This document shows, in pieces, positions 26,682 to 34,836 of a stretch of 63,607 bases of DNA. The stretch's first letter is position 1; each line of letters starts with the position of its first letter. Source of the DNA: Planctomycetaceae bacterium (GTDB lineage Bacteria > Planctomycetota > Planctomycetia > Pirellulales > UBA1268); assembly GCA_021300535.1 (NCBI GenBank), contig JAJTED010000012.1:1-63607 (forward strand). Direction: 5' to 3'. The notes under the pieces are model-generated. The model was not told the DNA's origin and did no database searches. It saw nothing but the letters and a program-made list of their open reading frames with translations. The position numbers and the translations under genes were made by a program.

Positions 26682-27911
26682 TCAGCCGACGCGGGCGATT
26701 ACGCACTTGAGATACTCGCCCTCCAGGCAGCTGGCGCTGACCGGATGGTCGGGGGCCGCGCCGCGGCACTCCAGGATCTGCAGCGAACGGCGAGCCCGCT
26801 GGGCCACGCCGCCGAGCATCTGCAGGAAGTCCTCGCGCGACACCGACCCCGAGCAGGAGCAGGTCACGAGGATGCCGCCGGGCTCCAGCATGTCGATGGC
26901 CACGCGGTTGATGCGGTGGTAGGCCCGCAGGGCGTCGTCGAGGGCCGCCCGGCTGCGGGCGAACTTCGGCGGGTCGAGCACCACCATGCCGAACCGCTCG
27001 CCGGCCTCCCGCAGGGCATCGAGCTTCTCGAAGGCGTCGGCCGTCTCCACGGTCACGTTCGCCGCGCCGTTCAAATCGGCGTTGGCCTTCGCGAGGGCCG
27101 CGGCCTTGGCGCTGGAGTCCACCGCCAGCACGCCGCGGGCGCCGCCGGCCACGGCCGCCGCGACGGCGAAGCCGCCGGAATAGCAGAACATGTCGAGCAC
27201 GCGGCGGCCGCGGGCAAAGCGGGCCGCGGCATGACGATTGTCGCGTTGGTCGAGGTAGTAGCCCGTCTTCTGCCCGGCCGTGAGATCGACGCCGAACTTC
27301 AGCCCGTGCTCGGTCACAAAGATCGGGCCGCTCGGCGCCGCGCCGCGGATCACCCGGTCCGGCAGCTGCAGGCCCTCCAGCTTGGAGAGCCCGCGTTCGG
27401 CGCCGCGGAGGAGAATGCCGCGGGGCCCGACGAGGTCCATCAGCTGGTCGGCCAGGGTTTCCAGCCGCAAGGCCATCGCCAGCGCCGTCACCTGCACGGC
27501 GAGATAGTCGCCGTAGCGATCCACGATCAGGCCCGAGAGGTCGTCCCCCTCGCTGTTCACGAGCCGGGCCGCGCCGGCGCGGTCGTCGAGCCCCAGGGTC
27601 CGCCGCAGGGCGACGGCCGCCTCGAGCCGGGTCCGCCACAGGGCGTCGTCGAGCTTCACGGCCGGATCGAAGGCGTAGAGCCGGACCCGCAGCCGGCTGG
27701 CCGCGTTCCACAGGCCGCGGGCCACGAACGTGCCGTCGTGCGTGGCGAGATCCACGACGTCCCCATCGGCGGGGCTGCCCTCCACCCGGAGCACGGCCGA
27801 ATCGAGCACCCAGGGATGCCGGCCGAAGAACGGCCGGGCCCGCTTGGGCTTGAGGAGCACCGTGGCCGTCGGCAGGCCGGCAGCGTCGGGCAACGTGTTC
27901 ATGCTAGGCAT
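26682..27911 (-). CDS. RlmI-like class I SAM-dependent rRNA methyltransferase
   Basis: The protein has up to 409 residues; the ATG at 27911 lies within the 101-bp repeat, and the next in-frame ATG (27902) would give 406. A PUA domain (about 18-90, VLLKPKRARPFFGRHPWVL) is followed by an EEHEE linker domain with LSGLIVDRYGDYLAVQ, then the Rossmann methyltransferase (about 215-400) with TGYYLDQRDNR, GRRVLDMFCYSGGFAVAA (SAM site), VLDPPKFARSR (catalytic DPPxF-type loop) and ILVTCSCSGSVSREDF. RlmI methylates C5 of cytosine 1962 in 23S rRNA; the same substrate is likely but not proven. It is upstream of the Toprim gene. Confidence 0.88.
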   Translation of the reverse strand: MPSMNTLPDAAGLPTATVLLKPKRARPFFGRHPWVLDSAVLRVEGSPADGDVVDLATHDGTFVARGLWNAASRLRVRLYAFDPAVKLDDALWRTRLEAAVALRRTLGLDDRAGAARLVNSEGDDLSGLIVDRYGDYLAVQVTALAMALRLETLADQLMDLVGPRGILLRGAERGLSKLEGLQLPDRVIRGAAPSGPIFVTEHGLKFGVDLTAGQKTGYYLDQRDNRHAAARFARGRRVLDMFCYSGGFAVAAAVAGGARGVLAVDSSAKAAALAKANADLNGAANVTVETADAFEKLDALREAGERFGMVVLDPPKFARSRAALDDALRAYHRINRVAIDMLEPGGILVTCSCSGSVSREDFLQMLGGVAQRARRSLQILECRGAAPDHPVSASCLEGEYLKCVIARVG

Positions 27912-28133
27912 CTGTGTTCCGGACAGGGAGGCGAGCGGGTCGGCGTGAGGATCGCGAGCGTGGCGGACCTTCGCCAGCGAGCGAACTCATGCCGCCCGCG
28001 AGCCGGCGATACACCAAAGTCGAATGCGATCGAGGCATCTGTGTTCCGGACAGGGAGGCGAGCGGGTCGGCGTGAGGATCGCGAGCGTGGCGGACCTTCG
28101 CCAGCGAGCGAACTCATGCCGCCCGCGAGCCGG
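27906..28133. repeat. 101-bp direct repeat, two copies
   Basis: Bases 27906-28006 and 28033-28133 are identical over 101 bases, separated by 26 unrelated bases. Each unit begins AGGCATCTGTGTTCC. CTAGGCAT also occurs at 27904 and again at 28151, at the outer edges. The stretch sits between the RND-transporter stop and the methyltransferase start and contains no convincing gene. Confidence 0.9.
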
Positions 28134-28150
28134 GTTGAGCCAATAACGAC

Positions 28151-30477
28151 CTAGGCATGCACGACCTGCTTCGCCTGCCCCGGCACGACGTGGGGCGACG
28201 GCAGGGCGTCGCTGCCGGGATCAGTCTTCACCCGGCGGCGGCCCTCGCGGTCGGCCTTCTTCCGCTCGATCCGCAGCACGCTCCAGCTGAACACGGCCCC
28301 CAACGGTCCGGAGAGCAACGCCGGCATGAGCACGAGGTTTCCGACCAGGGCGATCGTCAGCATGGAGAGCATCATGTAGCCGAATCGCTGCGTCGGGCCG
28401 AACGGCGAGAGCGAGAACACCGACAGGCCGATGCCGATCACGCCCCAGCTCTGGTACATCGCCCGGGCGCAGCCCTTGTAGGCGAGCATCGTGGCCTGCT
28501 TGCGGCCGCGACGATGATCGCGAAGTCCCAGATGAAGCCGATCTTGAGACCGTCGAGCAGCGAGTGCTGGGCCTTGTAGACCAGCGGCACGAGGCCCGTG
28601 TAGTCGACGGTCACGCCCTGCACGCCGGCGGCGGTGAGCCGCTCCAGGATCGGATTGATCTTCTTCTGCAGATCGGCCTTGAAGAGCGCGTAATCGACTT
28701 CCTTGACGGCGCTGACGCGGGCGCTGATCCGCCACAGTTCCTGCGTCCGCTCGCGACCGTCCGTGACGACCTGCGCCTCGCGGAGATAGTCGCCGGCGAG
28801 GAACTCTTCGCGATGGGCCATGAGCCGGCGGTTGAGCACGTCGCGGCGGGTGCTCTTGCCGATGCCGAAGGCCCGCACGGCCGCCCCGCCCATGCCGCTG
28901 CCCGAGGTGCCGGCGTCGAGGCTGCGGCCGAAGGTCACGGTGGAGAGCGAACTGCCCACTTCGTCGAGCCCGCCGATCTCCCGCTGGATCTCACCGACGA
29001 GCTCCATCCGCTCCAGGAAATTGAGGTCGCAGTCGCCGGCGACCACCTCGGCCTTCCTGGTGGCCGGCAGGCCGTCGATCCGCACCAGGATCTCCATCGG
29101 GACCAGCGGCCCGAGGTTCTTCTCCAGCCACTTGTAGTCCTCGCGGATCCGGGCCTTCGGGGAGAAGAGCCGCATCAGCTGCACGCTGCTCTCTACGTGC
29201 GTCATGCCGTAGGCCACGCCCGCCATGACCAGCAGACAGGCGGTGGCCACGAGGCCATTGTGTTTCGTGATCCACTGCCCCACCCGCCACCAGGGGCTTT
29301 CCTCGATCGGCCGCCAGTTGGGGTCGGCCTCCTCGCCGCCGGCGGCCGCGCCGATCTTGAGCTTCGGTGGAAACAGCTCCAGCGCAGCCGGCATGAAAGT
29401 CACGAGGATCAGAAAACTGGCCACGACTCCTGCCGCGGAGAAGATGCCGAACATCCGGATCGGCACCAGCTCGCTGACGGCCAGTGTGGCCAGGCCCACC
29501 GCCGTCGTGCCCGTGGCCAGCGTCAGCGGCAGCAGCGCGTGGTGGACCGCCCGCCCCGCGGCCCCCTCCTGCACGCCGGTCTCGGCGAGCTGGTCGCGGT
29601 AGTAGTTGGCCAGATGGATCGCCCCCGAGGTCGTGGCCACGTAGACCAGCGAGGGCATCGTCAGGAGGATGGCGTCCACGGGGTAGCCCGAGTACCAGAC
29701 CACCGCCAGGCTGGCGAACATGCTGTACACGCCGGAGGCGATGACCATCGCCACGAGCGTCTTGCTCTTCAGGCTCCACCAGCTCACGAAGAAGCCGACG
29801 ACCAGCGACAGCCCGAAGAGGATCGTGACGCTCGTCTGGCCGGCCTTGTCGATGGAAACGTTGTCCACCGGCGGGCCGCCCATGTGGAACGAGGCTTCGG
29901 GGATGCCGCACTCCCGGGCCGCCACGTCCTTGATCAGGTCGATCGCCCCGTGGAGGTTGGCCCGGGCGGTGTCGGCGAGAGTCAGAACCAGGCAGGTCTG
30001 TCGGGCCTGGAGGTCGTCGGCCGGGGAATGAGCCTCCACGCCGGCCGGCGGCGGGCCGATCAGGGCCCCGGTGAGCCTGGAAATCGCCTCCACCCGGTCG
30101 AGGTTCAGCGGTTCCTGGGTCATCTGCTCGACCGCCCGGGGGCCCGTCTGGGCCGCCCGGAAGTAGAGCGGCCGGTCGATCCGGGAGGCCTCCTCGGGGG
30201 GCGGGATCAGCTTCTTGGCCAGCATCTCCAGCCGCGGGTCGGCCATCGTGCAGCCGTCCCAGCTGACGAGGACGAACTCCTCACCGGCGAAGTTCTGGCG
30301 GAAAAACCGGTAGGTCTGGGTTTCGGGGTACTCGAGGGGCAGCCAGCCCTTCACGTCGTTGCGGTTGTTCCCCTTGGCCTTGATCGCCCCTACTACCACC
30401 AAGGGCAGCAGGAAGACCAGGACGGCCATGATCCCGACGCTATGACGCTGGTAGAAGTTTGGTCCGTGGTGCGACAT
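28151..30477 (-). pseudogene. RND/MMPL-family membrane transporter gene with internal loss and frame change
   Basis: From ATG 30475-30477 about 650 codons encode a typical RND exporter of hydrophobic compounds: a first membrane helix (VGIMAVLVFLLPLVVVGAI), a large outer loop, a five-helix sterol-sensing-like bundle, then helix 7 (GLVATACLLVMAGVAYGM), a second outer loop and GLKIGFIWDFAIIV. Near 28500 the frame is lost. The other frame continues KQATMLAYKGCARAM, GVIGIGLSVFSLSPFGPTQRFG and LSMLTIALVGNLVLMPALLSGPLG, the last helices. The membrane helices and DDTIH-like segment normally lying between these parts, roughly 70-90 residues, are missing. So the break is a deletion, not a single slip. 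It cannot make a normal pump as written. Confidence 0.82.
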
Positions 30478-30567
30478 CGAGGCCGTCCGAGGCTGTCCGC
30501 CGGGCCGTTTTCGCCGGTTCCGGACGGTCAACCCTACAGGTGTTCCGGGCGCCAGTCCATATCGTTT

Positions 30568-30590
30568 GCCCCGTCACGGGGGCGTTTTTT
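30568..30590 (+). terminator. Hairpin followed by a T-run
   Basis: GCCCC, loop GTCAC, GGGGGC, then GTTTTTT reads like a rho-independent terminator on the plus strand. Both neighbours are on the minus strand, so its role is unclear; it may only act as a transcription barrier or processing site. Confidence 0.35.
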
Positions 30591-30685
30591 GGGCCTTTCC
30601 CATGCCGTAAGTGGTTTGCGGGGAGGAGTTTCCGCACACGGCACAACCTCTTTAGGCGGCACGAGCCGCCGCCGAGACCGGAAAA

Positions 30686-32176
30686 TCAGCCGGAAGCCCG
30701 CTCGGAGGCTGCAAAACCGCAGTTTTTGTGGGATCCGTCGCAAAATGGCCGGGCCTGGGACTGCCCGCAGCGGCACAGGGCGACCGCCCGCTTGCCGACC
30801 GGCAGGGCGAACTCCCGCCCTTCGTGGTCGGTCACCCGGAGCCGCAGCCCATGGAAGGCTTCGCAGGCGGGCATTTCCACGACCAGGGGGCCGTGCTCCC
30901 GGCAGCGGATCGTGACGGCGTCGGGCGGCAGGATGACGAGCACAGCGGCCTTCGTGCCTTTGCCTGCCGGATCGCCTTGCCGGACGCTCCCCTCCGGCCC
31001 GCCCGGCCCGCCGCCACCGCCCAGCAAGCCGCCACCGCCCTCACCGAGGACGACGGCATTTTTAGCCTCGTCCCGGGCCATGGCTGCGCGGCTCGGACCG
31101 TCTGCCTTCCTGAGTTCGCCACCCTTTCCTTGAACTGCTTCGCCGTCATCCAGGCCGCCAGACCGGGCGTCTCGATCGGCCCCGCGCCTTCTCGCGAGGC
31201 CGTCGGACACCTCGAGGGCGGAGGCCAGCCTGGCGAGTGCCTCCGGCGGGCCGGAGAGCACGAGCCGATCGATCGGCGGGCCGCCAGTTCCCGCTGACTT
31301 TTCGGCGCGGGCTGCGAGCCGCTCCTGCACGAGCCTTTCAAGGCCGTCCGCCTGGGCCGCATCACCCGGTTTCCCGGGGTCGCTGGCCGACCACCGGGCC
31401 ACCCCGCCACTCGACGCCACAAGCTCGTCGAGCCGGCGGCGGTCGGCGGCGGTACGAATCCGGTAGGTCACGGTGCGAACCTGCGGCTCCGCCGCGTCCA
31501 GCGACGCCATCGGAGTTCGCAACGCGGCCGGCGGCGGGGCCGCAGCCACAGTCGGCGCAGCCGCGGCGGCCACGGCGGCATCGGCCTTGTCGGCGGCTGC
31601 GACGTGGTCGAGCCAGATGTCCGTGACGGGGGCCTGCCGTTTCTGCTCCGCCGATTCCGGGTTCCGTTTCTCCCGCCGCCCGTCAACCGCCCGCTGGTCT
31701 TCGGCGAGCGCCACTTCGCGGTCGCCCGGCCCGACCGGCCGGTTGATCACGATCGCCGTGAGCAGGCCGGCCGCGAGCGCGCCGACGAAAACCATCCACG
31801 GCCAGCGGTGCCGCATCGGCTCGTCCGCCGGCTCCGCGGCACCAGCACGGGCCTCGGCGATCTCCTCCTCGAGCCGCTCACGCTCGATCCGCCGCCACTC
31901 GGCCTCCACCGCAGCATCGTCGTCGGCCGCCTCGCCGGCCCCATCGAGGGCCGCGAGCACGTCCTCCACGAAGCCGGCCGGGGGCGGCGACGCCGGCAGC
32001 GCCGCCAGCGCCTCGCGTTGCCGCCGCAGGTCGGCGACGATTCGCGCCAGTTCCGGCGACGCGGCCACGAGCCGCGCGATCTGCGCCGCTTCGGACTCGG
32101 TCAGCCGGCCGTCCAGCCACTCGCTCAGGCGCGGGTCGTCTGCGGACAGTGGCGGTTCGAAACGGGCTTCGTTCAT
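30686..32176 (-). CDS. Membrane anti-sigma factor-like protein ending in a CDGSH iron-sulfur domain
   Basis: The 496-residue protein starts at an ATG overlapping the sigma factor stop. The N-terminal 60 residues (DPRLSEWLDGRLTESEAAQI) are like anti-sigma domains. One TM helix lies at 125-145 (WPWMVFVGALAAGLLTAIVIN). A long Ala/Gly-rich low-complexity part follows with a folded piece VRTVTYRIRTAADRRRLDEL. Residues about 410-496 are a complete CDGSH domain: VTIRCREHGPLVVE, then CRC at 468-470 and PFCDGSH with C479 and H483 as [2Fe-2S] ligands. No start codon or stop separates the parts. CDGSH proteins are normally small and separate, so this is either a true redox-sensing fusion or the result of a deletion joining two genes. 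Confidence 0.72.
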   Translation of the reverse strand: MNEARFEPPLSADDPRLSEWLDGRLTESEAAQIARLVAASPELARIVADLRRQREALAALPASPPPAGFVEDVLAALDGAGEAADDDAAVEAEWRRIERERLEEEIAEARAGAAEPADEPMRHRWPWMVFVGALAAGLLTAIVINRPVGPGDREVALAEDQRAVDGRREKRNPESAEQKRQAPVTDIWLDHVAAADKADAAVAAAAAPTVAAAPPPAALRTPMASLDAAEPQVRTVTYRIRTAADRRRLDELVASSGGVARWSASDPGKPGDAAQADGLERLVQERLAARAEKSAGTGGPPIDRLVLSGPPEALARLASALEVSDGLARRRGADRDARSGGLDDGEAVQGKGGELRKADGPSRAAMARDEAKNAVVLGEGGGGLLGGGGGPGGPEGSVRQGDPAGKGTKAAVLVILPPDAVTIRCREHGPLVVEMPACEAFHGLRLRVTDHEGREFALPVGKRAVALCRCGQSQARPFCDGSHKNCGFAASERASG

Positions 32177-32787
32177 GACTCTCCTCGGACGGCGGGCGCC
32201 AGCAGCCGCCGCAGTTCCAGCCGGCCCCGGTGCAGTCGGCTACGGACCGTGCCCAGGGGGATGTCGAGCGTCGCGGCGATCTCCTCGTAGCTGGTTCCCT
32301 GCATGTCGGAGAGGACGACGACCTCCCGGTAGCGGCCGTCGATCCGCTGGAGTGCCGCGGCGGCCTGGCGGGCGAGCTCCTCCTGCTCCAGCCGCGCGGA
32401 AACGTCCGCCCCGGTCGCCACCGGCACGAGCGCGGGCCGGCCGGCGGCCGGCGGCGCGTCGAGCGACGCCATGGGCCGACGCCGGCGGCCAGCCGCGGCC
32501 GCGTGGTTGCATGCGATCCGATGCAGCCACGTGGAGAAGGCGCTGCGCTGCTCGAACATCGCCAGTTTGCGGTACGCCGACACGAATGTCTCCTGGGCGA
32601 GGTCGCGGGCCTGCTCTCGGCAGCCCGTCAGCCGCTCGAGGAGCGCCAGGACGCGCGCCTGGTGCCGCTCCACGAGGGCCGCGAACGCCTGCCGGTCGCC
32701 GGCGACCGCCGCGGCCACGAGCGCAGCGTCGCCGGCGGCCCCGGCGGGTGCCGACGACGGCTGCGATTGGCTGGGGTGGCTGCCCAC
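32173..32787 (-). CDS. ECF-type RNA polymerase sigma factor
   Basis: The 204-residue protein is taken from the GTG at 32785-32787 (VGSHPSQSQPS); the frame stays open 66 codons upstream but crosses the 50-bp repeat, so longer starts are unlikely. Region 2 (about 32-100): DRQAFAALVERHQARVLALL, QARDLAQETFVSAYRKL, FEQRSAFSTWLHRIACNHA. Region 4 (about 135-190): QRIDGRYREVVVLSDMQGTSYEEIAATLDIPLGTVRSRLHRGR split as the usual helix-turn-helix. It directs polymerase to a stress regulon under control of the overlapping anti-sigma gene (ATGA). The regulon is not visible here. Confidence 0.92.
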   Translation of the reverse strand: MGSHPSQSQPSSAPAGAAGDAALVAAAVAGDRQAFAALVERHQARVLALLERLTGCREQARDLAQETFVSAYRKLAMFEQRSAFSTWLHRIACNHAAAAGRRRRPMASLDAPPAAGRPALVPVATGADVSARLEQEELARQAAAALQRIDGRYREVVVLSDMQGTSYEEIAATLDIPLGTVRSRLHRGRLELRRLLAPAVRGES

Positions 32788-32880
32788 GTACGAACGCCCT
32801 GGAACGATTGGATGCGCGGCCGGAAAGAAAAGTTCCCGCCCGCTTTTCCCACCGGTTTTCCCCAATGTCGCCGCCCGGGG

Positions 32881-32930
32881 GACGGCCGTCAAAGGCCGTG
32901 CGGGCGGGGGCCTGCTGCGGCCCGCGCGGG
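32881..32930 (+). repeat. 50-bp dispersed repeat, copy 1
   Basis: Matches 38166-38215 at 49 of 50 positions (GACGGCCGTCAAAGGCCGTG to CCCGCGCGGG, one G/C difference). It lies upstream of the sigma factor, in the 304-base gap before the DUF1080 gene, which otherwise shows no gene. Confidence 0.85.
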
Positions 32931-33091
32931 CTATGTCGAGGAACTCCGCGGCTTTCTCGAGAGCATCCGCCCGCGGCCCGCCCAATGACTGGGGCGAACT
33001 CGTCCAGGCCCATGACCGGGATTACCTTATTGATCGGTTCCGAAATGCGTAACTTGAGGTAGACGCCCGTCCCATCCCGGAGAACCCTTTC

Positions 33092-33698
33092 ATGCGACGA
33101 TATGCCCGGCTCTGCGGTCTCCTGCTCGCCCTGACGACTGCCCATGCGGCCGACTCCACGCCCAAGGCGGAGATTCCCTCCCCCGGGGCCGACGGCTGGA
33201 TCAGCCTCTTCAACGGCCGTGATCTCACCGGCTGGGAGGGCCTCCCCGGCTACTGGACGGTCACCGACGGGGCCATCCAGTGCGCGGAGACCAAGGAAAA
33301 CTCCAAGCAGACGAACCTCATCCTCCTCTGCTCCAAAGACAACCCGGAGAAGTTCGCCAACTTCGAAATCCGCTACGGCCGGCGGGCGGGGGATCATGAG
33401 CAAGGTGGGCTTTCGGACCACCTGGAACGCCGATAACCAACGGAGCGAGGAACCGCTCGCCAAGACGGCCGCCGAGATCAAGGCCGCGATTCGCCCGGTG
33501 GGCGAATGGAACGACGCGGTGGTCGTGGCCGCCGGCAGGCGGATCACCTCCAGCATCAACGGCCATGTCACGACGGAACTCGTCGACGACAGCCCGAAGG
33601 CCTGCAAGGACGGTGTCATCGGCCTGCAGATGCACGGCGGCTGCACGATGACCCTGCAGTTCAAGGACATCGCGATCCGCTTCCTCGAAACCCCCTGA
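33092..33698 (+). pseudogene. DUF1080 (3-keto-disaccharide hydrolase-like) gene, internally deleted and frameshifted
   Basis: The first frame (ATG 33092) has a signal peptide (RLCGLLLALTTAHAAD) and the typical DUF1080 opening DGWISLFNGRDLTGWEG, YWTVTDGAIQC and FANFEIRY. It changes frame near 33380 and stops at 33436. The other frame continues GIMSKVGFRTTWNADNQ, IRPVGEWNDAVVVAAGRRI, SINGHVTTELVDD and MTLQFKDIAIRFLETP to 33698. The middle of the domain, about 50 residues with the GNSG-type strand usual in the family, is missing between them. Family members are exported beta-sandwich proteins acting on sugars. The break may be real or an assembly collapse. Confidence 0.75.
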
Positions 33699-33781
33699 CC
33701 GGACTGTCCGTGGCCAAAGCCATCCATGGCAATCCCGTTCGCCACGACAGGTGCTGCTTGAAGGCAGTGATTCCCAGCTCG

Positions 33782-33877
33782 CCTCTCCCTCTGAGAGAGG
33801 CCGGCCGGAGGCCGGGTGAGGGTGCGGATGAAGCTGCGCCATTCCTGCTCCCTCACCCCGGCCCTCTGCCGGCGGGA
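33782..33877. repeat. REP-like inverted repeat
   Basis: GGCCGGGTGAGGG near 33811-33822 faces CCCTCACCCCGGCC near 33850-33863, in the gap between the DUF1080 gene and the antitoxin gene. Inner palindromes (CTCTGAGAGAGG, GGCCGGCC) add structure. It resembles palindromic units common in high-GC genomes. Confidence 0.5.
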
Positions 33878-33951
33878 AGTCGGATGCGCTCTTTCCTTCG
33901 GGAACGGCGGCCGCATCTTGATGACCTTCTGTATGATGCTATGATGCTTTT

Positions 33952-34215
33952 ATGAGGACAACGATCACGCTCGATCCGGACACGGAAGCGCTCCTGCGTC
34001 GCGAGATGGCCCGCACCCACGTGAACTTCAAGCGCGCAGTCAACGACGCCATTCGCCGCGGGCTCTCCGGAGGCCGTTCGGCCCCACGCGACGTCGTGCA
34101 GGTGCTGCCCTTCGCGTCGGACTACCAGCCCGGCGTCGACCGGCTGCGGCTCCAGCAACTGGCCGATGATCTTGAACTCGATGCCGCCGCGGCCCTCGCG
34201 AATCGGCGTTCATGA
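33952..34215 (+). CDS. Antitoxin of a type II VapBC-like pair (ribbon-helix-helix)
   Basis: The 87-residue protein starts at ATG 33952. Residues 1-45 are a ribbon-helix-helix: MRTTITLDPDTEALLRREMART and VNFKRAVNDAIRRGL, the DNA-contacting beta strand and two helices. The acidic/hydrophobic C-terminus (RLQQLADDLELDAAAAL) would wrap around the toxin. It overlaps the PIN-domain gene by ATGA and probably represses the shared promoter. Confidence 0.8.
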   Translation: MRTTITLDPDTEALLRREMARTHVNFKRAVNDAIRRGLSGGRSAPRDVVQVLPFASDYQPGVDRLRLQQLADDLELDAAAALANRRS

Positions 34216-34643
34216 TCATCCCCGATGCCAACCTGATCATCTACGCCCACAATCAGGCCGACCCGGACCACGCGACCGCCCTCGCCTGGTGGAAATCGTT
34301 GCTCGCCGGTGACGTCGATGTCGGTATCCCGATCGTTGTCGTCCTGGCGTTTCTCCGGCTGACCACCTCGCCCCGCATCCTGTCGAAGCCCCTCTCCGTG
34401 GAGGAGAGCGGCCGACGGGTCGAGACCTGGTTCGATGGGAGCCGCGTGAGACTGATCTCGCCGGGACAGGGCCATGTCGCCTCACTGCTGGCCTGCCTGC
34501 GGTCTGTCGGCGTGGGCGGTTCGCTCACAACCGACGCCCACATCGCTGCGCTGGCGATCGAATACCAGGCCGAGGTTCACACCTCCGACCTCGATTTTGG
34601 CCGGTTCCCGGGCGTGCGCTGGAAGAACCCGCTCCGCCGCTGA
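34212..34643 (+). CDS. PIN-domain ribonuclease toxin, VapC type
   Basis: The 143-residue protein has the PIN fold with D5 (IIPDANLIIYAHN), VTDAH-like LTTDAHIAALAIEY and TSDLDFGRFPGVRW. The glutamate usual after the first strand is replaced in VVVLAFLRLTTSPRI, a feature of the TIGR00028-type subfamily. VapC toxins cut tRNA or rRNA; target not inferable. It forms the second half of the operon with the antitoxin. Confidence 0.85.
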   Translation: MIIPDANLIIYAHNQADPDHATALAWWKSLLAGDVDVGIPIVVVLAFLRLTTSPRILSKPLSVEESGRRVETWFDGSRVRLISPGQGHVASLLACLRSVGVGGSLTTDAHIAALAIEYQAEVHTSDLDFGRFPGVRWKNPLRR

Positions 34644-34836
34644 CAGGAACGGCATGCGAAGCCCCGCGGGCTAGACGCAGCGAGCACTCCTCGAATGCAG
34701 GCAATTCACCAGGAACACGTGGCGTGCACAAGGCGGAGGCGAAATCTCCTCCCGTCCCCGAGCGCCGCCCAAAAACTGCAAAAGTCGAGCTGACGCCCCG
34801 CCAAGGAGCGGCTTGTGGGTGCCGTTCCGCCGGCCG
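34644..34836. other. Gap between convergent vapC-like and dehydrogenase genes
   Basis: No gene, strong hairpin or copy of the window's repeats is seen in these 193 bases. Confidence 0.5.

Noticed and set aside
27906-28133. Possible CRISPR array
   Set aside because: Two 101-bp repeats with one 26-bp spacer are too long and too few, and no cas genes occur in the window.
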